Assembly (NCBI RefSeq): GCF_042100115.1 | Contig: NC_091280.1 | Coordinates: 1,054,001-1,118,000 of the forward strand | From: Alternaria dauci | Taxonomy: Eukaryota > Ascomycota > Dothideomycetes > Pleosporales > Pleosporaceae | DNA length: 64,000 bases | Reading direction: 5' to 3' | In this document: positions 35,225 through 46,897 of the stretch, in pieces | How positions within the stretch are numbered: the first letter of the stretch is position 1 | Layout of the letters: each line of letters begins with the position of its first letter | Position numbers and translations under genes: made by a program | Notes under the pieces: model-generated | Told to the model about the DNA's origin: nothing | Seen by the model: only the letters and a program-made list of their open reading frames with translations | Databases searched by the model: none

Positions 35225-35848
35225 GAACGACTAGCAGGAACACGGAATTGAGCAAGAGAGGCGGTTATGCATGTATATCTGTACGAGTAGACATTGAATA
35301 TGAGGAATGAGTATATACCATAGTACCAGCTGCACATACCTTATAAATATGTGCTGTTTAAGCTTCTACCATGACTGGATGATACGTTTCAATAGGTCCA
35401 ACCAAGTGAACGATAGTTTCCACCCATGGTTTTAATCGATGTCTTCCACGCAGGACTTGCAATTAGAAGAATTTATTAAGAGCAACTCCCGTACCTCATT
35501 CTCTCTATCAGATACCGTTTCAAGTCCGAACTTTCAAACTACCAGAACACTGAACAACGCAATTGGAATCTCGACTTAAACAAAGAAATATGAGCCTTAT
35601 AGCATACACCATCAACACATCCAATCTATTCCCTGCTCGCTTCTGCGACACCAAAACACGATTTGGCTATTTACATTTTTGTAACAAGCCAAGAATTTCG
35701 ACTTGGAGACGTTGTAATGGGACGAATATAGATGGTGGTGATTGAGGAGGAAAAGGGAAGGTTTCAGCACGTAGTTTCTACCAGCGCGGTCAAACAACAG
35801 TCATGAACAATTCCATGACTACTGGTGTATGCATGGAGCCAATTCCTT
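35225..35848. other. Convergent 3' intergenic region
   Basis: Between the 3' ends of the AAA gene (plus) and the NmrA-like gene (minus). AT-richer than its surroundings; no gene seen. Confidence 0.5.
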
Positions 35849-36856
35849 CTATCGCAACATTTCCTCAATCGTCTCTTCCAACGGTTTAGGTGTTCTCCCA
35901 GCCTCCTTGAGCAGACTCTCCAATGTTGGGTCGTCAATCTCACATTCCCCATCTTTCAGCGCATCGTATGAGCTTGACCACCACTCCACACTCGGTCTCT
36001 CCATACCCTTCTCATTCACATAAAAGTCCTCATACTCTTTCCTATCCACAACCTTGAGCTTGATCTCGTCACCCCTCACCCTACTAACGATATCCGCAAT
36101 ATCCTTCAACGACCAGCTCTTCTTCTGCGAGAGATAAAATGTCTTGCCCGCCCACTGCTCGCTCGGCGCTGCGAGTACTTTGGCAGTACCAAACGCCATA
36201 TCAGGGATACTAGTCCAGCTAATCTTTCCATCGCCCGCAACAATCACCTCTTTCCTTGTTTCTTCTTTCAACCCGAAGTAATATCCAAAATACAGCGGCC
36301 AACTCTCATTATACAGTCCCTCTCTAACCACAGTAACCTTGCACTTGCCTTCTGTCTCCAAGTCGCGCAGATACTTCTCCGTCCGGATGTGCGCGCGCAT
36401 GACACCCGCTTTGGAGGGGTTAGCAAAACCAAGGGATGTATAGTATATGTGCTGTACGCCGACTTGGATAGCGGCATCAATGGCAGCACGGTGGTGCGCT
36501 TCTCGGCCTTTCCAGAGCGGCGCATCGTTGTAGTCCATGGCTATGCGAGGAGTAGAAACGAGGAAGAGGGACGTGCAGCCATTGTAGGCGCGCGTCAAGG
36601 ATTCGGGCTCATCGAAGTCGGCCCGGCGGAGGGTGATGGATTGGTTGTGCAGCGAGGCGAAGCGCTCCGAGTTGGGGTCACTAGATGTCTGGAGCGCTTG
36701 TTAGCTGTGAAGAACTCGCATTGAATAGGATGAGATGGTAGAGGGAAGACGTACGCATACTACCAGCTCCTTGGGGTCAATGAGCTTGTTGTCGAGGATG
36801 GCATTGAGCACGGCACCGCCTAGCTTGCCTGTTGCGCTGGTAAGAGCCAGCACCAT
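35849..36856 (-). CDS. NmrA-like NAD(P)-binding protein
   Basis: Exons 36856-36755 and 36688-35849 give 313 residues. The N-terminus VLALTSATGKLGGAVLNAI carries the GxxGxxG-type dinucleotide loop (ATGKLGG), and the 66-nt intron splices to give ELVVCTSSDPNSERFASL, as in NmrA-like proteins. FLVSTPRIAMDYNDAPLWKGREAHHRAAIDAAIQVGVQHIYYTS is the typical central strand and helix with a Tyr in the usual place. The group belongs to the atypical extended SDR family and includes the nitrogen regulator NmrA, NAD(P)H sensors, and quinone or isoflavone reductases. I cannot tell from sequence whether this copy is an enzyme or a sensor. Its 5' end faces the 3' end of the P450 downstream, 418 bases away on the same strand. 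Cytosolic. Confidence 0.9.
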
Positions 36857-37274
36857 GATTGTCGTATATGTAAATGTCTGAACCAAAGTTTGGGTTTTAC
36901 AAAGAGACGTGTTGGTGTTTTGTCAGAAACGCGTCGTGATTTCCAAAATGTTCCTTTGATGACTTCATCGCTAATCAGGGTCCACGGCAGTTGGAGTGGG
37001 GCACATTGGTCGCATGGTCGCATGGTCGCCACTTTTCGCGTGAAATTATCAGGGTCGTTCTGGATGATGTAGAGTAAGTCTAAACCAGGAGCTTTACAGA
37101 CCCCGAAGGCTTCAAAATTGTTCAGACTGCCTGGCTACCCGAGACCGTCCGCGACCTCATGTACGCATCGATCGTACAATCATGGATTCTGAAGTATTAT
37201 AGGCCAGAATAATTTGTTCTAGTGCTACGATCGTTCAGATAGAAACAAAGAGTACAAAGCTGAGCTATACAGCC
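36857..37274. other. Intergenic between NmrA-like and P450 genes
   Basis: Contains the NmrA-like promoter and the P450 3' end. A short direct repeat ggtcgcatggtcgc lies near 37009-37028. No gene seen. Confidence 0.5.
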
Positions 37275-38969
37275 CTAATCATGCTTACGGACTTTTACCT
37301 GTACAACCATACCCTCCTGTCTTGCAAAGAACGTGTTTCTTGTACGCCATTGCGTCTGTCCCGCATCATAAAACTCAAAGTGATAGTTCCATACCAATTG
37401 CGGCGACAGTTTATACAACTCAATCAGTGCAATGTTCTTGCCTATGCACGTTCGCGTTCCGCCCCCGAACGACATCATGTACTTGTCCATGTGGCTCGCA
37501 CGCACCGGATCCATCCAGCGGTCAGGATTGAAGACCTCAGCATCGTGACCAAAGACCCGCTGGTCAAAATGCATGACCGCTGCGTTGATACCAACAGTAT
37601 AGCCTTCGGGAATGAATCGTCCGCAGAGCTCCATGCCCCCGCGCGGAACAGTTCGTGGTAGGGAAAGCTGTGCTCCAGGATGAATTCTGAGCGCTTCTTT
37701 GATGCACGCGCACAGATAAGGCAGCTGGCTGGCCTGCTTGTACGTCGGCGGTAGATCCATACGGCCTTGTTGGACAGCTTCGTCAACCTCTTTCTCGAGA
37801 CGGGCATAGGCGTTTGGGCTGTGCATCAGATGATAGAAGAGCGATCGGAATGCGATGGCAGTTGTATCGCTGCCCGCAAAGAGTGCACCGTACGATTCCT
37901 GTTCGACGTCGCCCCAGGAAAAATCCAGCTTTTCGCCATTCTTTTCGTAGATATCGAAAACCTGTTGGGCCATGTCCGTTCTATGCACATCATGTCGAGA
38001 TGCGTAAGCTTCCTTCATCAAGCGTGCAGAGGAGGAGCCGATGTTTTTTCTGGTTTAGATGTGTCAGTGTGCGGAAGTGGAAGAGAAGGTATGGTGGACC
38101 CTACACGCCGTTTCTGATATCCTGGCCAGCAGCTGTAAGCATGGTACCCATACCGATCAGTGGCCTTAGGAATGGAGGCGCAACGCCCATCAAGCACACG
38201 AATGGTGTCATCTTGTCTAGCGACTTGATCCAATCGTTCTGGTCCTTTCCTTCATCTAGAAAGCCAAAGGCTCGACCATAGAACAGTTCGCCAATTATGT
38301 CAAAAGTGTACCTGGTTTTCTTGTTAGTACATATGCTCTGGCCGAGAGAACAATAGGGACAAAGTACCAATGCAGCCATTCACCAAGATCGCAAGGCTTT
38401 CCCGATTTAGCAAATTGTCCTAGGCGGTCTACGAGGAGATTGCTGCACGAGTCGACGTATTCTTCTGACTTGGCAACGTTTGTCATCGAGTAGATACCGC
38501 TGACGATTCTGCGCCTTTGTCCATGCTTCTTGTCATCCTTGCAAGAGAAGATATCGCCATGAACGCTGAATCCAGTCGTGTTGTACGGCTCGTAGAAACC
38601 CGACTTATCCAACGCGTTGGAAAAACGGTAAATAGTTGCAAAGGCTTCGGGACTGCATGCACATCAGCTTCACACTCTGATCGGAAAACTGTAACAAGGG
38701 CATAATACTACTCACTCGGAACACGACACCTCATTCGGTGCAATGCGTATCAAGGGCCCGTGTTTAGCATGCAAATCCCTCTCATACTTCTCAACGTCTT
38801 CCGTCCAAATCTTGCGCAGATACCAGAGGCGCGAGATCCTGGCCAGAAAGGGCCCCGGAACCTTGGCCAGAGGATGGAATGTAGTTGTGTAAAAAATCCA
38901 CCCTAGGAAAGTGATGATCGGCAATGCCACAATGAGCCAGGCATTTGGAAGACCAAGAGTCAACAACAT
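37275..38969 (-). CDS. Cytochrome P450, pisatin-demethylase-like group
   Basis: Exons 38969-38716, 38652-38368, 38311-38105 and 38049-37275 give 506 residues. One anchor helix (residues 8-28) is followed by HPLAKVPGPFLARISRLWY, the N-terminal pattern of the pisatin-demethylase-like (CYP57/CYP65-type) family. AGSDTTA is the I-helix motif, KEALRIHPG the K-helix ExxR, FNPDRW the PERF-like region and FGGGTRTCIGKNIA the haem loop with ligand Cys450. All essential residues are present. In intron 3 two GT donors overlap (ggcgtgtagg); only the second keeps the frame, joining IRNGV to KNIGSSSARLMKEAY. Members hydroxylate or demethylate diverse small molecules, including plant defence compounds and fungal metabolites. 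The substrate here is unknown. Confidence 0.92.
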
Positions 38970-39770
38970 CGTGTTGTCAGAAAGAACGGGACAGAAGATA
39001 CTTGGTGCTCGACAAACGACGCAGGATTGGTTTCGACATTGGAAGAACCTTTATATTATTCCGGGAGTTTGAGCGGGCGCTGGTATATGGAAAAAATTTG
39101 GCTGGTGAATACCTGATGTCGGTTCCCAGCGGTGGATGCCTTGTACGATACCTAGCATGGTCCCGCATGATTCCCCCGATCTCCGACCTTTGTTCGGCTC
39201 GACTACGTAGGTATCCTCCGAGGTGTCCGGGGTGCCCGTAAACATGAGGGTGTGGTTGTGCAGTCTTGTAGTGACATCAGTTGAGGCTGTCACCAAGGTT
39301 GGCCATGTACGATGACCGACGCATAACCATCGTACAACACTAAATATCCCTAGACCGGATAGACTAGATTTGCCCCATCTTTTTCGATGTACGAACCCCA
39401 ATGTGCACACCGTAATTGTCAAAGTATCAAAGTAGCCAAGGACAAGAACGTTTCGGTATAACAATGTCACCGATTGGCGCGAAATGAGAGAATCAAACAT
39501 GCACACGATAAGAGATGTATTCCCCCACATCTATATCAACGCTTGTTCCTACATCTAACTCTTCTGCCACAGTATGTAAGAATGTTCCCCCAATGCAACG
39601 CTAGGCTTCGTAGCCACGAAGAATAATAGCACAAAAGAGACAAAGAACGCCGATAACGATGCAAGTCTGAGTAAAAAGCACTCTCAACCCCCAGTCTCGA
39701 ATTCCGTACTGGGGTACAAACGACCGTGGTATTGTTTGTTTATGAACAAGTTCTAAGGAAAAGAAAACTT
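38970..39770. other. Intergenic, no gene seen
   Basis: P450 upstream region and ADAM 3' flank. A 159-codon frame on the minus strand (39051-39530) lacks family resemblance and overlaps the expected P450 promoter, so I leave it out. Confidence 0.5.
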
Positions 39771-42240
39771 CTATGCGTACCGCACACTGCTTCTATGTAC
39801 TGGTGGCGGCATGGGAACGTTCCCGTTTGGCGCGTGCGGGTTCGGCGTCCACGGTCCCGACGATCCTTGAGGTGGTGGTGGGCCAGGGGGAGGGGCAAAA
39901 CCGTTGTTGTATTGACCCATAGGCGGAGGACCCATGGGCCCGTTTCGATTGCGCCTGCCGCTGTTCTGGTAAGGCATTGGCCGAGGGGTAGCAGCGTATT
40001 TCTTAAGCTTTGAGCGACGGCGGCAGGAACGCACGCAGCAGCCGACGATGCAGAGCAAAAGGGCGCCGCCGACTCCTGCGGCGATGCCGATGACGAGGTT
40101 CCGATGGCGATCGATCCAGGTTGTGATTTCTCGGCCAACGGAGCCGCCTTCGCAAACACCCTGTAAGATGTTAGTATACTAGACGACGCAGGAGGGGAAT
40201 CTTGGTAAAACTCACGTTGTTGCATCTACCTCCACCAGTACAGCTTGTTCCGTCCAAGAAGTTCTGCTGGAGTCCATAACATCTTGCTCCAAACTCTGGG
40301 CTTGCGCAGCTGAGCATGCAATTGCTGTTGTCGCAAGCATACGTGTCGTTGCTCTGTGTGTAACTACCCATGATAGTCTTGCACTGCATGTCTCTGCTCG
40401 TGCACTGTCCGGAGGCACAGGTGAGGCCATCGCCACAGCTTGAGCCATCGTCCCTGGTCTGATCCTCAGGGCAGTATGGTGAAGTGCCGGTACAAGTTTC
40501 CTGGGGATCGCAATCTCCAACAGAATCGCGGCAGACAGTGGTGGCAGGAGCGAACTGGCAGTCGCGGCAGCAGTCTTCGTTGGAATCATCGCAGACAGCG
40601 TTGTTGATGAATCGGCACGTGTCGGGATCGCAGCAATTGTTGCCCTCGCAGCCTGAAGTGCCACCGCAATCGCACTCTTCATCTCCTTCAACGATACCAT
40701 TGCCGCATCTTTGACCAGTGAGGAGCGTGACATCGCGGTTGTTGGTGAGGCACTGAGATTTGACACTGTTGCGTCCGAGCGCAGAGCAGATGTTGCCAAT
40801 GGAGCAAGCGGAGAAGCGAGAGATTCCGGGAGAAGTCGAAGGGTTCATGATGAAGCCACCATTGGCGTCGCAGGTGCTTTGGCTGAGGGGACAGCATTGT
40901 TGCGCACTGACAATGTCGCTGTTTCCACATGTGTCGGACGTGCAGTCGTGCACCGCGCCGTAAGTATGGCCGGTTTCGTGGGCGATGACTTGCCACTCGG
41001 TGCCAGTCTTGATGACGACGTTGGCACCAGCGACGGTCTCGCCTGAGTTACCGTTGTTGTCCTGGGATCCTGATGTGCAAGCTTGTCCAAGCCAGGCTAG
41101 TCCGACGGCCGATCCAGTGTTGCATGTGGAGAGCAGAGTCCAGTGGGAGTAGGTGTCTTGCTGCTGGCCCCTCCACTGGGAAAATTGATTCAAGCGGTCT
41201 TGGATGCTAATCTGGCTGCTGCAGCCTTGGTTCCAGGGTGTTGCTTGCTGTTGCGATGTCGGGCATTCGGGCTCGGTGATGAGCACATTGGCCAGGCCGA
41301 GGGAGATGTTGAATGTGCTCTCGAAGAGTTCGGACGCCTGGTTCATGGCGTCGATGATGTTTGACTGCGTCCGGTTCTTGTCTCCGTTGAACGAAGAGAC
41401 ATAGGTGCAGTCAGCGGCCACACCCACGAGCGCGACCCTGCGCGCGCCAGGGCATCCGGCAGTGCTACCAATGGTGGAGGACAGGTCGACACCTGCGCCA
41501 TTGCCTCCGGGCTGGAGGTCGTCCTGGCGCTTGAACATGGCTGAGATGAGGGATGGCGACGTGGCGGGCGACTCGTCCCTGGCGCGCATACTGGCATAGA
41601 CTGGATGGTCCTCGTGCGTGTTGAAGAGGAGGTCGTCGGAGGGACAGCCGATGTTGTCGCCTCGCTTCCTCAGCTCTGTGTGCTCGTCGAAGCGGCCCAT
41701 GTCCGAGTCGCGGAAGACGACCATGTACTCCTTGTCGCGCAGGTCAATGTCCGGGTCCTCGGCCTGTCGCGTCGACTTGTAGCTCGACGCCGTCTTGATA
41801 TGGTGGTGGTCGTGGTTGACGGTGAAGGTGCCCTCGAACAGCGGTTCCAGGCCGTCCTGGCGTATCCCTATCCGCGCCCAGCCGACATTGTCCCAGCGGT
41901 TCCCCCTCTTGAGCCATGCGGTGCCCTTGTAGACCTTGTGCTGCAGGCGCTCGATGGGCTCCTGGCGGGCTATCGAGCCGTCGGGGTTGAGGTGTGTGAC
42001 TTGGCCGCCATCGACAAACAGGTCGTGGTTGGGCTCGAGGCGGAGGCGGATGCGCTGGCCGGAGACGTCAAAGGCGAGGTCAAAAGTGGATATGGCAGTC
42101 ACACGGTGTGTCTGTGTGAGGATGTCGGCATTCTTGGCAAGGGCAATGGTTCGCAGCGGCGGGCGGGCGTGGGACGAGGCGGCTGTTATGGTGGCAAGGC
42201 CGATGGTGATGACGGCCGTCAAGGTGCCGAAGAAGCGCAT
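39771..42240 (-). CDS. Fungal ADAM zinc metalloprotease with disintegrin domain
   Basis: Exons 42240-40216 and 40160-39771 give 804 residues. A signal peptide (1-20) and a pro-region of about 250 residues are followed by the reprolysin domain (about 265-500). The zinc site HETGHTYGAVHD is at 421-432, with three His ligands and the catalytic Glu, and the Met-turn FIMNPS follows at about 463. The disintegrin domain (511-590) starts RCGNGIVEGDEECDCG and is Cys-rich; further Cys pairs run to 673. Exon 2 encodes a membrane helix (697-718), a Cys/Arg stop-transfer and a Pro/Gly/Asn-rich cytosolic tail. The layout matches the ADM-type ADAM proteases of Aspergillus. It is a type I membrane sheddase by family; substrates are unknown. 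The only intron (40161-40215) falls just before the membrane segment. Confidence 0.95.
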
Positions 42241-42907
42241 TCTCTCGGGTGGCGGTGCTTCTCCGCTCAGGGAGAAGGTTTATTTGAGGTGAAGAGCGAA
42301 AACTACGACAACGCAACGAGAGACATGGGTAGGCAAAAGTACTGTGTATACACAAGAAACGCTAGCACAAGGCAAATGGCTATACAGCGTGTCAACGATG
42401 GCAGCCGGCAATGGAGAGTCGTAATCGTCTGCACAGCCCCTGCCAGCCACCATCTTGGCGCCCGGCTTGCAGAAGAGGAGGGGGGGTCTGGGCGCGACAC
42501 GAATGAAACTATCCGAATGCCTCCCTGCCTGCACCCACCCTGTCGCCGCCGTCGTGCATTGGCGCTCCGTATCTCTATACGCCGTTGCCCCGTTGTTCGC
42601 GCGCTGGTCGTCGTCTTGCTACTCCACACACGCACAAACCGATGCAGAAACTGGCGGGTCAACGCAAGAACCTGTCATCTGGATATTTTGCACTAAACAT
42701 AGATGCGCGTACAGCGGCCGCCCAAACACGCACAGCATGGTTGTGCCTCAGCGCGCACACTGACTGCGTCTCACTATAGAATCGCCGTTGCTCGGCGCTT
42801 GTCATCCTCCAAGAACCACAGAAGCCGCCCGCACCCGCCAGCCTAGATGAGCTTCGCCTGCTTGCTTACCATAGCAACTATCTCATCCCGAGCCAAGCGG
42901 AGCCGTT
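42241..42907. other. Intergenic, ADAM upstream region
   Basis: Contains the ADAM promoter and the 3' flank of acetyl-CoA synthetase. Pyrimidine-rich and GC-rich, with no supported gene. Confidence 0.5.
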
Positions 42908-45336
42908 TTATTTTTTCTTAGACTGGTGCACAATGTCGATTATCTTATCAACAACCGACGGATCCGAAAGCTGTCGGCATAGTTAGCCAACTCCATCCCA
43001 CAGAGTGAGTACGCGTAATCTTCACCACCACCACCAGAAGACTCGCAGAGATTTCACTTACCGTCGTAATATCGCCCAACTGGTCCTCTTCGCCCGCCAA
43101 GATCTTCCGCATGATACGCCGCATAATCTTGCCGGACCGTGTCTTTGGCAGATCTGGAACCACAAAAATCGCCTTGGGAGCCGCAAACGGCCCAATCGAC
43201 TTGCGCACTTGCATCACCAAGTCCTTCTTCACCTGGTCACTCGACTCTGTGCCATCCTTCAGCGCTACAAAGGCGTTGACGGCTTGGCCCGTCAGTTCGT
43301 CATTGATCCCTACCACTGCAGCCTCAGCCACTTGGTCTACGCAACCGTCAGCAATCTGCATATCGGACTTTAGGGAGTTAACATACGGTGCTCAATAAGC
43401 GCGGCTTCAATTTCAGCTGTAGACAGCCGGTGACCCGACACGTTGACGACATCGTCGACACGGCCCCGGATCCAGTAGTAGCCCTCGTGATCACGCCCGG
43501 CCCCGTCTCCAGTGAACTACACATGTCAGATCTATTCACTCGAACCATCGACTTGGTCAAACTTACGTAGTAGCCCTGATATACGTTCAGGTATGTGTCC
43601 ATGTATCGCTTGTGCGCCCCCCAGACTGTGCGCGCCATGCTAGGCCATGGTTGCTTAAAGGCCAGTACTCCCTCAACATCATTTCCGTGAATTTCGTCGC
43701 CAGATACAGGGTCGATGATCGCAGGTTCAATGCCGAAGAATGGTAGCGACGCGGATCCGGGCTTCGTGGGTGTGATACCACCCATGGGCGAGATGACATG
43801 CGAGCCCGTCTCGGTTTGCCAGTAGGTCTGTCTCAGTCAGCAACACATCCACGAGGATATTCAACCGCGACTTACATCAACAACATGTGCCTCCTCCTTT
43901 CCGACAGTCTCAAAGTACCACTTCCAGACCTCAGCAGCGATCGGCTCGCCGACGGACCCGAGAATGCGGAGATTCTTCATCTGGTGCTTGACGTGCTCGT
44001 CACCAGCACGCTTGAGCAGCCGCAGCGCAGTGGGGGCGACGTAGAACTGGCTGACATTGTACTTGTCGACAATGTCCCAGTAGCGCGAGAAGTTGGGGTA
44101 GGCAGGTGTGCCTTCGAAGACAACGGTAGCTACACCAAGCAGCAGAGGGGCATATACGACATAGGTGTGACCTGTGATCCAGCCTACGTCACCGCCGCAG
44201 AAGAAGACATCGTTGTCGTGGATGTCAAAGACATACTTTCCGGTTGCCGCTGCTCCAAGGAGATAACCTCCGGTTGTGTGCATGACGCCCTTTGGCTTTC
44301 CGGTGGAACCAGAAGTGTAAAGCAAGAACAGAGGGTCTTCCGAGTTCATCGGCTCTGGCGCAATGTAGTTGGGGTATTTTTCGACTTCCTCGTGCCACCA
44401 CCAGTCGCGGCCCTTGGTCCAGGGCACCTCGGCGCCTGTGCGCTTGTAGACCAGACAGTGACTAATGCCTGGACATTGCTTGAGAGCATCGTCGACAATC
44501 TTCTTTGTGCTGATGGTCTTGCCACCGCGCTTGCCCTCGTCGGTGGTAATGACAACCTTGCACTCGGCGTCGATGATGCGGTCACGTAGCGAATCAGACG
44601 AGAAACCTGCAAAGACAACTGAGTGAATGGCGCCGATACGCGTGCAAGCCAAGAAGGAGATGACTGCCTCGGGAATCATTGGCAGATAGAGGGCGACGGT
44701 ATCGCCCTTTCTTACGCCCATCTCTTTGAGTGTGTAGGCCAGCTTCGAGACCTGGCGGAGAAGCTCTCCGTATGTGATGATGCGACCATCCCCCGCGTCG
44801 TCGGCCTCGTAGATGATGGCAGGCTTATTGGGGTCCTTGAAGGCATGGCGGTCGACGCAGTTGTAGCTGGCATTCAGTCTGCCCTCCAAAAACCACGCGA
44901 CATCGCCATCCTTGAGTGAACCCGATTGTACGGTTTGGAAGTCGCGTTCCCACGTGAGCAATTCGCGCGCTAGTCGGCCCCAGAAGGCTTTTGGGTCGGT
45001 GATGGACTCCTTGTACAGCTTCTGGTACTCTTCAAGGTTCTCGAGATGCGGTCTCGAGTGCGGGTGCTTGCTGTAGTGCGCGCGTCAGCTGAGTGTGCTT
45101 CGTCTGGATGCGATCGCAATGGCTGCTTCGGCCAAAAGCTCGGCGGCGCGGGGTCACCCCACCCATTCGCGCGAGCTCTGGAGCTTGGATGACGCCGCAG
45201 CTGTCATTGTCTTGGTACATGATGCAATGACCAAACAAACAGTGAGGACTCACTCGTAAAACGCCTTGGGAACGTGGAAAGTGTCCACCTGGTGCGCTTC
45301 GGCCACGACAGGCGGCTTGACGTCTCCTTCGGACAT
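42908..45336 (-). CDS. facA: Acetyl-CoA synthetase
   Basis: Six exons, 45336-45254, 45070-43876, 43827-43567, 43516-43387, 43336-43062 and 42970-42908, give 668 residues, the usual length for fungal acetate-CoA ligase. It activates acetate with ATP and CoA, feeding acetyl-CoA to the glyoxylate cycle, lipid synthesis and histone acetylation. Motifs seen: the P-loop-like [11 protein letters not shown] starting at Tyr279, [14 protein letters not shown], the adenylate-binding [31 protein letters not shown], and the catalytic Lys626 in TRSGKIMRR. The N-terminus [28 protein letters not shown] is characteristic. The first intron (183 nt) is three to four times longer than most others here. Intron 4 uses GTATGT, giving [13 protein letters not shown]. 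Likely induced by acetate through a FacB-type regulator, by homology only. The symbol follows Aspergillus usage. Confidence 0.96.
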
Positions 45337-46669
45337 GTTGCGTTTGTGGATGCGGGCTAGCTGTCTGGCGGGGCAAAGGAGCTCGGCTTCGGCGCGCTGG
45401 AATTTCGCGACGAGGACAGTCTAGGAGCTTTGCCAACGGGAGAAACGAAGTTTGGTAGGACGCGGGACAGAAGCCGACGGATGTCTAGAATAGATATATG
45501 TCTCAATTCCGGGTAAAGGGGTCGGCGGTACGCTTGGTTGCCGCAGGGGCCAAATTGAAGCTGCTCGCTGAAGATTCGGGGAACAGCTCGTCAGGCCGAG
45601 TGGAGCTTCGCGTTTGTATTGAGGAGCCGGGATCGAGGCGAGACGGTCAACGTGAAGCGGCAATCGAGGCGTTTGTAATGCTGAGTAGCTAGGTGGGCGA
45701 ACGGCACTCTTATGAGGAGCTACTTTGGCAGGCTGATGGCTATGTTGCCTTACCCCTCGCGTGCCTTCGCTGCGGGGACTGAAATATGACGCTCATCTCA
45801 ACGCTGGCCTCTGTCTGGGCCCACACTCTCTCCGTGGGCGGCACCATGATCCAATACGGATAGCATCTGGTGATGCACTCCGTTTCTCCGGATCACTAGC
45901 AGAGCACGCCCAGTCAGAAGGTACTCTCGTGCCGATCTGGCCGTCAATTCGTTTGCCTGTCGGTACCTGGTGACGTCCGAAATGCCCTGTTTCACTTTTT
46001 GTAAACGAGCGCAGCAACACGTTGGTTGGATCAGCGCGGACACGTCCTCGCCATCACCATATGTCTACAGTATGCACCATGTACGACCCCGACAAAGGCA
46101 GCCGGTCCGCGTCTTCGTGACGGAACATTATAGCTCTCGGGCAGGCGCAATTGATCACATCCAATTAGCGTGTTTGGCCTATAGCGCGACCTGCAACAGT
46201 GTCGAAGAGCTCCCAACAATCTACTTTTGTACATCTCGGCCCTGAAGATGCCGAACACTGTTACAAAGCGCTTGGTATGACAGCATACGAGCCGCAAATA
46301 CCTGGTAATGACCATACTGTCGAAATCACACTCTGTACACATCTGGAAAATGCTAACGCTGATCGCATACCTCTCTCTCCGGCGGATGGGCCTGACCACG
46401 CGACGCCTGCAAGCATCAGCTCTCGGGCGTGGGGAAGAGGGCCCATCCGAGGGCCCGGCAATTGTTACCACTGGGCTGGTCGTCATGTCTGTTCACGCTT
46501 ACCCTGTGCCATGCGCATTGGCAGCTTCTGGGCACACAGTAGGACGGATGAGCCAATAGTGATGCACGGAAATATGTTAGCTGGGTGAAGCCCCACAGGA
46601 TAGCGCAAGGCATCTCAGTTGTGATCGGTGGTTCGCGCATCATGTTCAGCAAGACTGTGTACTCATACA
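45337..46669. promoter_or_regulatory. Upstream region of acetyl-CoA synthetase
   Basis: This region should contain the ACS promoter. Several medium-length frames occur on both strands (for example 46031-46486 minus) but overlap in different registers and show no family. No transcription-factor site is assigned. Confidence 0.45.
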
Positions 46670-46788
46670 ACATACGACCATAGATTCAAGAATATAGCGC
46701 TTCCCGTTCGCTCAGCGGTACTCAAGCTTGTAATCGGCGGATTAGTAGTCAGGTGGGTGACCACTGGCGAATCCCCGCTGTTGTATGT
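46670..46788 (+). rRNA. 5S ribosomal RNA gene
   Basis: The 119 bases begin ACATACGACCATAG and end GTTGTATGT, the usual ends of filamentous-fungal 5S rRNA. The internal control region is recognisable (GCTCAGCGGTACTCAAG, TTAGTAGTCAGGTGGG, TGACCACTGGCGAATCC). The helices can be drawn: helix I pairs ACATACGAC with GTTGTATGT; helix II pairs GATTCAAG with CTTGTAATC (one unpaired T); the stem near the end pairs CGGCGG with CCGCTG. Helix II differs from the common fungal sequence on both sides in a way that keeps pairing, which argues for a working variant rather than a pseudogene. A T5 run (46788-46792) is a Pol III terminator. Dispersed single 5S genes are the rule in Pezizomycotina. It lies 110 bases from the stop of the membrane-protein gene on the other strand. 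Confidence 0.9.
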
Positions 46789-46792
46789 TTTT
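46788..46792 (+). terminator. Pol III T-run after the 5S gene
   Basis: Five consecutive T directly at the 3' end of the 5S rRNA gene, followed by GGG. This fits RNA polymerase III termination. Confidence 0.7.
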
Positions 46793-46897
46793 GGGTGCAG
46801 CTTGCGCTGCAAAAATACTCTAGTGGACGTTCTTCTCAAATTCATGTACTCATACACGAAATTCAATGGCGTGGTGTGAGGATATGTTTCATTCGGC

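Noticed and set aside
38050..38106. Apparent frameshift in the second P450 at a T6 run
   Set aside because: Using the second of two overlapping GT donors (intron 38050-38104) restores the frame exactly, so no error or pseudogene needs to be assumed.
41605..42696. 363-codon plus-strand frame opposite the ADAM gene
   Set aside because: It is the mirror of a GC-rich, strongly coding minus-strand exon. Its translation is Val/Ala/Gly-rich without family resemblance, whereas the ADAM frame has a full set of domains.
46031..46486. 151-codon minus-strand frame upstream of acetyl-CoA synthetase
   Set aside because: Overlaps other open frames on both strands and lacks family resemblance or splice context.
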